This document shows positions 48,746 to 58,145 of a stretch of DNA of 64,000 bases, piece after piece. Every line of letters starts with the position of its first letter. Within the stretch, counting starts at the first letter, position 1. The stretch spans positions 79,299,894-79,363,893 of the forward strand of contig CM042010.1 in NCBI GenBank assembly GCA_023525715.1, in the 5' to 3' direction. The notes beneath the pieces were generated by a model that saw only the letters and a program-made list of their open reading frames with translations, did not search any database and was not told the DNA's origin. The stretch comes from Cichorium intybus. Taxonomy: Eukaryota; Streptophyta; Magnoliopsida; Asterales; Asteraceae. Made by a program: the position numbers and the translations under genes.

Positions 48746-51700
48746 TGTCACACCCCCAAACCACGATGGCGGAAACGTCTGAGGGTGGATGACTTCATGA
48801 ACAGTATCACAACAACGTTTGTACAATAGTGATCAAAGCAAACACATCCATCATATACATAATTGTAAATGTTACAATAGTTCAAAAGATTGTATGTTTT
48901 GAATACAATTACAATATGATATCAAAATACATAATATGACGCCATAGCGACCCATCGTCAAAGGTTGTGGTTACCCTATCAATTTCCTGAGAATACAAGT
49001 AGTTTGAAAGAGAGTCAACATTACGTTGGTGAGTTCATAAGATTTTTGTATGAGAAAATACATAATCCTTTTTCCTTGTAGAAAGATAGTGTTTGAAACC
49101 AGAAAATCCAATATTTTCTTATAAATGAGTATTACTCTTAAAACCCAAAGACCTAAAATGTATAGGTATTTGTATACTTGAAAATAGTATTATGTAGTTT
49201 TATTCTTGTATAAAACCGTGTAAATAGGTGTTTACTGGTAGTCGAATCGTAGATTTAATTCCACAAAAGTCGTATGTATAAGTAAACCGTACTTATATTT
49301 ATATCTTTGATAAAACATAGTTTTAATTCCCATAGAATCAGTGTGTATAAGTAAAACCATACTTATATTTGTAACTTGTTAAAATATAGTTTTAATACCA
49401 TAAAACTTGTATGAGGAATCTCTTTCCTTGTAAAATGTAGTATTGTAATCCAAGAAAATCCAATATTTTCTTATGAATGTATCCAAGTCCTTAAAACCCA
49501 AGGACTAAAATGTATAGCATAGTTTGTAGTATAAAGCCATTGAAAATGTATATTTCCACGTAAACAAATTAATAAGTTGATTTCCCATGCGAGACGCCCT
49601 ATAACCATACTGTGACCATGTAGGCCTGCTTCAACGTTCTTCAGGCGTCAGACTGTTATAACATTTGTCACCTCAGACCCGTCGGTCTAGCTGTAGCTAG
49701 CAGCTCAGGTACGGGGTTGTCAATCCCGTATAGATTTATACACAAATATCACGTTCTCTTACCGAGACTCTGGTTATAAATTTCAGGACTTATAGTATGT
49801 ACTTAAATAAGCACTGTGAAGATCCGTCTCACAAAAATGTATGTATCAATCAACTTGTTAAAGTTTGTATATGAAAAACCCTTGTATTTACCCATTATCA
49901 CTTTTCCCATGATAATATAGTAATGTATAATAATTATATACTTTTATATAATTATTTTGTCTTGTTCAAAATGTCATAATAACCTTGTGTTCATAAACTA
50001 TTACTATAATAGTCTATTTTTAGTATTCCATCGTAAAAAGCATGTATTTACGAATATATGTGAAATAACTTATTTAGATGGTTATAAACAATATATTTTA
50101 AGATATTTTCCACAATAGTGGTGTAATAACTTGAGTATACCCTTTATTAATTCCAATATAATATTTCATGAGTATCAAATAAAGAACGGCCATGTAGTAG
50201 ATCAAATGGGGAGGCAGGACCCTTTCAGCGTAAAAGCCTTTCGGAAATCCAACAACCTAGCCCAAAAGATCGGCCTAGAGACCGCCCTCGTAAGTAGATC
50301 ATTCGATGTTATTTTTGGAATTAGAATAGAATTGTTGTAATAATGATGTTTACAAAACTCGCATTTCGTTTACTATTGTTACAAATGAGTATAAATAACT
50401 ATTTTTATAGTATAACTTGTATTCTCCCCCTTAAAAACTTGAATAAAAATAAAAAGAAGGAGTATGAACTCACCTCAATGTCGACTAGGACCTTATCGCC
50501 AATTGTTGTTAGATCGCCCGACTCTTCGTGCTTCTAACTCGAACTCACTATATTAATAACTGAAATATCTACTTCTAACGTTCATTCTTCGTATATCTCT
50601 CTATACGTATCGAAGAACTTGTTTGTGTGATTTGAATGGCTAGAATGAGGCTATATTTATAGTAGATTTATTTTCGTATTGCGGCCCTCAAGATACAGAT
50701 ATATGACTTTTATGGCTTTTAGAATTTGTTTATGATAAAACATACCCTTAAAATACTCTTTAAATAGATTTAATAGTTTTTATATAAAACGAATGATTTT
50801 TGTTTATAAAAATATGATCTACAAAAATCGTAGTTTAATAATATCAACTTTTTAACTAAACGTCTTTAACGAATTAACGAAAGGGTATTAATTGTAAGTT
50901 TAATAAAAATATAGGGTTAGAATGTAAATACATTTTCATTTTAAAGAAAAAGAAAATATTAAATATGAAACTAATATCAAAAATATTAAATTTTGACGTT
51001 AGATTGTTCGTATCGACGATACCGTTTTGACGGTAATTTTTCCGTTTTATAAAACGTCATAATATTATCGATAAATTTAAAAATACGTATTGAATACGTA
51101 GTGTTCGAAATAAAAATACAAATTTTTTGAGGGTAAAATGTGTAAAATTGATTAAATAATGAAGTGAGCCCCACGCTATATAATAATTAAAATAAAATAA
51201 TAGTCAAATTCTTTTTTTTTCAAATGTTGAAACTCGGCCCATGTGTTTTTCAACACATCTTTTGAAATTTTTTTTTAATTTTATTATATAAATATTTTAA
51301 TAATCAAACGTCGTTTTCAAGTTAAATTATATGTTTTTCTATCTTAACTTTTTATATGTAACGTTTGGTAAAAATATAACTATATATTTGGAACCGTCGT
51401 AATTTTATCTACATTTCGATATAAAATTTGTAATATTCCGAATAGTTTTACATTTTTACCGTTTTTCTTTCATAACTTTTTATATATAACGTTTGTTAAA
51501 AATATAAATACATATTCGGATCCGTCATATTTTTATCTACGCTTCGATATAAAATTTATAATATTCCGAAGAGTTTTGAATTTTACCGTTTACTATTCAC
51601 GTCGAATTACTGTTCACTTCGGACACTATTCACGACTTAATTTTTTTTATAACAAAAAATATAATTTAATAACATTTGTTCGTATAATTAATTTAAATTA

Positions 51701-51831
51701 GCATAAGTAGTATTATAATATCCAATAATATATCGTAGAGGTTATGAAATTTACATCCATATATATTAACCTAACTTATGCGTTGGTTGACTTGAATTGA
51801 CTTTCGTTGACCAATTTTGACAGTTGTCACA
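48746..51831 (-). repeat. E5 3' LTR (left copy, 3086 bp)
   Basis: In element sense it starts TGTGACAACTG at 51831 and ends GGGGGTGTGACA at 48746. The stem-loop CAAC-ATTAC-GTTG is at 49016-49028. The element-sense downstream motif CTCAGGAAATTG matches the CAGG landmark of the other LTR families. AT-rich chance frames such as 50131-50340 recur altered in the right copy and are not genes. Confidence 0.93.
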
Positions 51832-51850
51832 TTATCTACCCGTTAAAAGG
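51832..51850 (-). other. E5 polypurine-tract region, degraded
   Basis: In element sense the bases before the 3' LTR read TTTTAACGGGTAGATAA, less purine-pure than in E1-E3. Its position directly beside the LTR supports the assignment. Confidence 0.5.
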
Positions 51851-51990
51851 AATTTCGTCCCGAAATTTAGCACTTTGAATAGATCCTCATGGGTTTGGGA
51901 AGAGATGTGGGTATTTGAGTTTCATTTGGTCCTCATGTTCCTAGGTAAATTCAGGTCCACGCCTGGTTTGGAGTGTAATGCCATGATATT
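51846..51990 (-). pseudogene. Fossil of the integrase chromodomain tail in E5
   Basis: Read right to left, one frame gives RRGPEFT, a TAG where a Trp is expected, then EHEDQMKLKYPHLF, the usual end of a plant chromovirus chromodomain. A nearby frame gives FRDEIP, like FGDEI at the end of E1. A one-base indel is likely near 51965. Nothing earlier in pol can be recognised upstream. This shows that E5 descends from a coding chromovirus and places one breakpoint of the foreign insert beyond about 51990. Confidence 0.7.
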
Positions 51991-52793
51991 TTCGATAAGT
52001 AACTTGAGTTAATCCTAGTATAAATAAGAGTTACTAGGTTGTTATGTGAGTTAGGAGGATTAGAAATTAATTTAGAAGGAGTTTAAACCTTAAAAATAGT
52101 ATAAAGGAGTTAGATGGGTCGTGTAGGAGTCACTCGGCTCGTATAGTACGCATTTTCGAAACTGTTTAGCTTTATAGAAGGTACACGGGGCGTGTTCTAG
52201 TTACGGTAGCATCCAGTAGAATTACACGGGTTGGGTTTCGGAATACAGGTCGGATTTTTAGAAGTTAACCATGCTAACTTTACTGGTTAGCGTCGCTAAC
52301 TTGTGTTAGCGGGGTTATTTGGGCAGCTTTCTTTATTTACCCCATTTACAAATCAAAAATCCTCTTAGGTTATTTTCAAAGTAAAAGATGCCAAATTTGG
52401 TTATTTTGATCAAGAATTTTGTGTAGGAGAAGTTTTGGGAAGGTTAGGTTTAACGCCCGAAACGCGTTCTCGAGTTCTTAATTCACAAGGTTAGAAATTT
52501 TGAGTGTTAGGGTTTCATACCCTAGATGTCCAAATCTAAAAGTATGCATTGGTTCACCTCATATGTAGGTTGCTAATATTTGTTGTATTGAGTCCAAATA
52601 TTGTGATGTTTTTTAACGGTTGATTTGGTAAAATCGCGAAATTAGGAGTTTCGGTTTGATAGCATATGATATTTTCTAATTGTGATTTGTATTAGCTATT
52701 GATTTCTTAATCATTTGAGTTAAGTATTATGGAAATGCCTAAGCACGTTTAAGATATGATATGTGATGTCATTTTACAGTTGAACTATTTCCA
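51991..52793. other. Non-coding region upstream of the RWP-RK gene
   Basis: About 800 bp with no credible reading frame. I cannot tell where retroelement sequence ends and captured host sequence begins. It contains a cluster of GTTAGC/GCTAAC motifs, including a near-perfect palindrome at 52286-52300. It may include distal promoter elements. Confidence 0.5.
52286..52300. promoter_or_regulatory. Palindrome GTTAGCG-T-CGCTAAC
   Basis: A 7-bp inverted repeat around one base, with further GCTAAC and GTTAGC copies at about 52272-52277 and 52305-52311. It lies about 820 bp upstream of the RWP-RK start codon. A dimeric binding site is possible; no direct evidence. Confidence 0.35.
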
Positions 52794-52865
52794 TTATCAG
52801 AAGATATATATATAAAAAATGTCTTTTTGTTATCAGAAGATATATATATAAAAAATGTCTTTTCG
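52794..52865 (+). repeat. 36-bp tandem duplication with TATATATATAAAA core
   Basis: Two adjacent copies beginning TTATCAGAAGATATATATAT (52794 and 52830), nearly identical, about 250-320 bp upstream of the RWP-RK start codon. Each has a TATA-like core, so they might offer alternative start sites, but a better-placed TATA box lies at 53009. Confidence 0.7.
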
Positions 52866-53008
52866 TTATCCCATCCTCATCGGAGTCAAGCCGCGAATTT
52901 GGAAAAAGGAAATCAATTAGGGTAGTGAAAAGATTGCACCTACTGTAGATATTTTGAATTTCGGTAATAAGAACGTGGGTTGTCCTTTCAGTTCCAGCTG
53001 TAAGATAC

Positions 53009-53016
53009 TATATAAA
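53009..53016 (+). promoter_or_regulatory. TATA box of the RWP-RK gene
   Basis: TATATAAA lies 97 bp before the ATG, followed by ACGGG. A start of transcription near 53040-53045 would give a pyrimidine-rich 5' UTR of about 70 nt. The promoter came with the captured segment and points opposite to the E5 LTR promoter. Confidence 0.6.
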
Positions 53017-53112
53017 CGGGTATGTAGTATCATCCATATCTACATCTTTTCAGTCTCATTCTTTCCTACTATCAGTTTATTCTTATATAATCTCAGATTT
53101 CTATATCGAGGT

Positions 53113-54455
53113 ATGGAAAACAGATCTCCTATGGATAAATTGTCAGACTCTGAGCTAAAGTTCTTAAGGGAAGAGGGTACCTTCCTATCGTTTAATCAGA
53201 TACCTCCACTGGGGTTTGGTAATTATAGTATCCTAAACTCCTTTTATTTCTTATTCCTTTTTCTAGCATTTTGATTTTTGTTTTAAATTATGTGAGGTAT
53301 AGATTTTCCAGATATATTACCGCTGGATCAACCTCAAGATGATCTTGAAGTTTTTCATCTGATGAGTATTCTTCCTGAAGATCCACTGCCTTTAAATCAA
53401 GACATCGTTGTTGGGCAATCTCAATATATACTTCCAGGTTAAGTCATTTTATTAAGCTTTATGTTTACTTTGCTTAATTGTCTAACATACGTTATACACA
53501 TATCCTTTTGTAGATGATGATAATCTAAGCATGAACGTGCCCATACTGCATAGTGGAGTAGATCTAGCAAATCAGAGGTTTCAAACTGATATTCAAAATC
53601 AGGATCAAATACAGTCGATCCACGATGACACTATCGGGCTTGCTTCAGCGAATTCTGAGTCCGTGGGTGGTTTTCAATATCAGGATCATTTTCAATTGAT
53701 CCAAAGTAACTTAGAAAGTTTCAAGAATGGGAATTCTGGGTTTATGGTTGATTCTGGAAATCAAAAACTATTACCCATAATAGGTAAAAATGAAAGTGTT
53801 AGTGATCAGGATCATACACAATTGATCCAAAATAAAAACGTTTCAACCTCGATTCCAAGAACCTTTGAAATTCGTAGACAAAGGGGTTCTAGTCATGCGT
53901 TGAGTAAGGAAACAATATCCATGCATTTTGACAAGCTGATTTTGGAAGCTGCAAGGAAACTCAACGTTGGATCAACACAGTTGAAGCAACGCTGTAGGAA
54001 GTTGGGCATCAAAAGTTGGCCTCGACGAAAGATTAAGAGTCTACAAACTCTTATTAACCATACTCAGGTTAAGAATTGTATTTATTTTCCCCAATTTTAA
54101 TACCATGAGATTGTAATGACTGAAAGTATTTATGCAATAGGAATTGGATAATAATCCTAGTAAAGCAGACGTAATACTTGGTCTAGAGAACGAGAAAAGA
54201 GCAATAATCGAGGGTTCCAGTTCGAAGATAACTGATACCACAAAGAGATTGAGGCAAGCTGCCTTTAAGGCTGTTTACAAGAAAAGAAAAGTTCAGAAGA
54301 GGGAGGAAGCTTCATCAGGGACCCATGCACAGCAACAATCTCTGCCTTCTGTTTCTGCTATGAGTGGTTTTAACCATGATTTTCTCAAGATCACAAGTGA
54401 AGAGAACCCAGAAGACTTGGCAGGTGACATAGCCCGCCTTCGGTTTTCAGATTGA
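53113..54455 (+). CDS. RWP-RK domain transcription factor, RKD-type, inside E5
   Basis: Four exons (53113-53218, 53303-53437, 53514-54067, 54141-54455) with GT...AG introns of 84, 76 and 73 nt give one 369-residue frame without stops. The RWP-RK domain is at about residues 211-263, with LEAARKLNVG, a QLKQRCRKLGI helix, WPRRK (residues 249-253) and SLQTLI. The name-giving Arg before Trp-Pro is Ser248. KKRKVQKR at 312-319 is a likely nuclear localisation signal. Residues 108-190 repeat a QDxxQxI motif three times. The lack of an NLP-type N-terminal region and PB1 domain, with RWP-RK near the C-terminus, points to RKD proteins, nuclear DNA-binding regulators known for egg-cell and embryo roles. 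Exon 1 could start upstream, but this ATG follows the TATA box well. It lies antisense to E5. Expression is unknown. Confidence 0.85.
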
Positions 54456-55011
54456 ATTTCTACTAATATTAGTTTAATGGAACTGCTGGTAGGGATGATG
54501 GTAGGTTTTCGATAATAGTTATTGGTCAGGTATTATCGAATTGTCAGGTCTACTATGTAAGGATAGGGGTATAAGAGGTACATAAAGTGTCTAGATGTAT
54601 GGTTCTATAGTATTATAAAATACTCCTGTAGTATTTTAGCTTTATATTTTGTTTTAGAGTTTCTTTGTATATGGTTCTTGATAAGTTTTTAGATTTGTTG
54701 TTCACTACGACTATTTCTAAGTACATGTTAGTCATACCTTGGACAAATACAGTTGATCAGGCTCTATTTGTCCTAGGTATGATTACATAACTACCTAGGC
54801 CTACTCGTAGTGTTCAACTCATCTTATTACTCTTGTATTGTTCTAGTTATGACACCGTTCTAGTATGTATGTACTTGTACTTATAATTTATAAAAATATC
54901 ATTGTATTTTAAAGTATACTTTGTACAGATTGTTTTGGAGAGTTTTAGTCCCATTGTATTTATAGTTGTATATCTTAAATGGATTGATATACTTAGTTCA
55001 CTATAAACAAT
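54456..55011. other. 3' flank of the RWP-RK gene / E5 leader
   Basis: About 560 bp without a coding frame, between the gene's stop codon and the E5 primer site. In element sense this is where the leader should be. The AT-rich stretch near 54600-54700 could hold the gene's polyadenylation signals, but no certain signal was chosen. It contains the long hairpin listed separately. The gene/leader breakpoint was not found. Confidence 0.5.
54730..54784 (-). other. Long hairpin with TGATCA in the loop
   Basis: Positions 54730-54749 pair with 54765-54784 as a 20-position stem with one T-T mismatch and one G-U pair. The core is GGACAAATA/TATTTGTCC. The 15-nt loop contains the self-complementary TGATCA. 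It lies about 230-280 nt after the primer site in element sense. It could be a leader packaging or dimerisation structure, or a 3' UTR/terminator hairpin of the gene. Confidence 0.6.
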
Positions 55012-55025
55012 GCTCTGATACCAAT
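55012..55025 (-). other. E5 primer-binding site (tRNA-iMet)
   Basis: In element sense it reads ATTGGTATCAGAGC, 1 nt from the 5' LTR. It fixes the element orientation as minus. Confidence 0.88.
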
Positions 55026-55026
55026 C

Positions 55027-58000
55027 TGTCACACCCCCAAACCACGATGGCGGAAACGTCTGAGGGTGGATGACTTCATGAACAGTATCACAACAACGTT
55101 TGTACAATAGTGATCAAAGCAAACACATCCATCATATACATAATTGTAAATGTTACAATAGTTCAAAAGATTGTATGTTTTGAATACAATTACAATATGA
55201 TATCAAAATACATAATATGACGCCATAGCGACCCATCGTCAAAGGTTGTGGTTACCCTATCAATTTCCTGAGAATACAAGTAGTTTGAAAGAGAGTCAAC
55301 ATTACGTTGGTGAGTTCATAAGATTTTTGTATGAGAAAATCCATAATCCTTTTTCCTTGTAGAAAGATAGTGTTTGAAACCAGAAAATACATAATATGAC
55401 GCCATAGCGACCCATCGTCAAAGGTTATAAATGAGTATTACTCTTAAAACCCAAAGACCTAAAATGTATAGGTATTTGTATACTTGAAAATAGTATTATG
55501 TAGTTTTATTCTTGTATAAAACCGTGTAAATAGGTGTTTACTGGTAGTCGAATCGTAGATTTAATTCCACAAAAGTCGTATGTATAAGTAAACCGTACTT
55601 ATATTTATATCTTTGATAAAACATAGTTTTAATTCCCATAGAATCAGTGTGTATAAGTAAAACCATACTTATATTTGTAACTTGTTAAAATGTAGTTTTA
55701 ATACCATAAAACTTGTATGAGGAATCTCTTTCCTTGTAAAATGTAGTATTGTAATCTAAGAAAATCCAATATTTTCTTATGAATGTATCCAAGTCCTTAA
55801 AACCCAAGGACTAAAATATATAGCATAGTTTGTAGTATAAAGCCATTGAAAATGTATATTTCCACGTAAACAATTTAATAAGTTGATTTCCCATGCGAGA
55901 CGCCCTATAACCATACTGTGACCATGTAGGCCTGCTTCGACGTTCTTCAGGCGTCGGACTGTTATGACATTTGTCACCTCAGACCCGTCGGTCTAGCTGT
56001 AGCTAGCAGCTCAGGTTCGGGGTTGTCAATCCTGTATAGATCTATACACAAATATCACGTTCTCTTACCGAGACTCTGGTTATAAATTTCAGGACTTATA
56101 GTATGTACTTAAATAAGCACTGTGAAGATCCGTCTCACAAAAATGTATGTATCAATCAACTTGTTAAAGTTTGTATATGAAAAACCCTTGTATTTGCCCA
56201 TTATCACTTTTCCCATGATAATATAGTAATGTATAATAATTATATATTTTTATATAATTATTTTGTCTTGTTCAAAATGTCATAATAACCTTGTGTTCAT
56301 AAACTATTCCTATAATAGTCTATTTTTAGTATTCCATCGTAAAAAGCATATATTTACGAATATATGTGAAATAACTTATTTAAATGGTTTTAAACAATAT
56401 CTTTTAAGATATTTTCCACAATAGTGGTGTAATAACTTGAGTATACATTTTATTAATTCCAATATAATATTTCATGACTATCAAATAAAGAACGGTCATG
56501 TAATAGATCAAATGGGGAGGCAGGACCCTTTCAGCGTAAAAGCCTTTCGAAAATCCAACAACCTAGCCCAAAAGATCGGCCTAGACACCGCCCTCGTAAG
56601 TAGATCATTCGATATTATTTTTGGAATTATAATAGAATTGTTGTAATAATGATGTTTACAAAACTTACATTTCGTTTACTATTGTTACAAATGAGTATAA
56701 ATAACTATTTTTATAGTATAACTTGTATTCCTTCCCTTAAAAACTTGAATAAAAATAAAAAGAAGGGGTATGAACTCACCTCAATGTCGACTAGGACTTT
56801 ATCGTCAATTGTTGTTAGATCGCCCGACTCTTCGTGCTTCTAACTCGAACTCACTATATTTATAACTGAAATATCTACTTCTAACGCTCATTCTTCGTAT
56901 ATCTCTCTATACGTATCGAAGAACTTGTTTGTGTGATTTGAATGGCTAGAATGAGGCTATATTTATAGTAGATTTATTTTCGTATTGCGGCCCTCAAGAT
57001 ACAGATATATGACTTTTATGGCTTTTAGAATTTGTTTATGACAAAACATACCCTTAAAATACTCTTTAAATAGATTTAATAGTTTTTATATAAAACGAAT
57101 GATTTTTGTTTATAAAAATATGATCTACAAAAATCGTAGTTTAATAATATCAACTTTTTAACTAAACGTCTTTAACAAATTAACGAAAGGGTATTAATTG
57201 TAAGTTTAATAAAAATATAGGGTTAGAATGTAAATACATTTTCATTTTAAAGAAAAAGAAAATATTAAATATGAAACTAATATAAAAAATATCAAATTTT
57301 GACGTTAGATTGTTCGTATCGACGATACCGTTTTGACGGTAATTTTTCCGTTTTATAAAACGTCATAATATTATCGATAAATTTAAAAATACGTATTGAA
57401 TACGTAGTGTTCGAAATAAAAATACAAATTTTTTGAGGGTAAAATATGTAAAATTGATTAAATAATGAAGTGGGCCCCACGCTATATGATAATTAAAATA
57501 AAATAACAGTCAAATTATTTTTTTTTTTCAAATGTTGAAACTCGGCCGATGTGTTTTTCAACACATCTTTTGAATTTTTTTTTTATTTTTTTTTATTATA
57601 TAAATATTTTAAAAATCAAACGTCTTTTTCAAGTTAAATTATATGTTTTTCTATCATAACTTTTTATATATAACGTTTGGTAAAATATAACTATATATTT
57701 GGAACCGTCGTAATTTTATCTACATTTCGATATAAAATTTGTAATATTCCGAATACTTTTACATTTTTACCGTTTTTTTATCATAACTTTTTATATATAA
57801 CGTTTGTTAAAAATATAAATACATATTCGGATCCGTCATATTTTTATCTACGCTTCGATATAAAATTTATAATATTCCGAAGAGTTTTGAATTTTACCGT
57901 TTACTATTCACGTCGAATTACTGTTCACGTCGGACACTATTCACGACGTAATTTTTCTTTTTATAACAAAAAATATAATTTAATAGCATTTGTTCGTATA

Positions 58001-58145
58001 ATTAATTTGAATTAGCATAAGTAGTATTATAATATCCAATAATATATCGTAGAGGTTATGAAATTTACATCCATATATATTAACCTAACTTATGCGTTGG
58101 TTGACTTGAATTGACTTTCGTTGACCAATTTTGACAGTTGTCAGA
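55027..58145 (-). repeat. E5 5' LTR (right copy, 3119 bp)
   Basis: It matches the left LTR almost throughout. Differences include the 38-bp patch at 55389-55426 and a terminal change: the expected ...GTCACA at the right end reads GTCAGA, so the outer dinucleotide is altered. The stem-loop is at 55297-55309. The minus-strand frame at 55777-55977 also exists in E4 but is broken by a TGA in the left LTR, so it is not considered coding. Confidence 0.93.
55389..55426. repeat. 38-bp duplicated patch inside the E5 5' LTR
   Basis: These bases repeat 55210-55247 of the same LTR and replace 13 bp (CCAATATTTTCTT) present in the left LTR. AAAAT precedes both source and copy, a likely microhomology junction. 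Confidence 0.85.

Larger units (their letters stand above)
48746..58145 (-). mobile_element. E5: chimeric LTR retroelement carrying an RWP-RK gene
   Basis: This 9.4-kb unit is flanked by ATAAT at 48741-48745 and 58146-58150, in satellite. The LTRs (48746-51831 and 55027-58145) are nearly identical by eye. The primer site at 55012-55025 is the reverse complement of ATTGGTATCAGAGC and lies beside the right LTR, so the element reads right to left. A polypurine-like stretch and a fossil chromodomain tail lie beside the left LTR. The 3.2-kb interior otherwise has no gag-pol; it holds a complete RWP-RK gene on the opposite strand. It must have been moved by proteins of another element. Confidence 0.9.

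Noticed and set aside
53219..53274. Continuation of RWP-RK exon 1 into the following open frame
   Set aside because: The residues after the splice site are a hydrophobic, T-rich intron translation; splicing at 53219/53302 keeps the phase with exon 2.
55777..55977. A 66-residue minus-strand frame shared with E4 (42106-42306)
   Set aside because: The left E5 LTR has a TGA in it, it lacks a conserved ATG, and similarity is explained by LTR homology.
48746..58145. Reading E5 as two independent solo LTRs flanking a resident RWP-RK gene
   Set aside because: Only the outer ends share a target duplication, and they restore satellite when joined. Primer site, polypurine-like stretch and chromodomain tail sit correctly at the inner ends, so it is one inserted unit.
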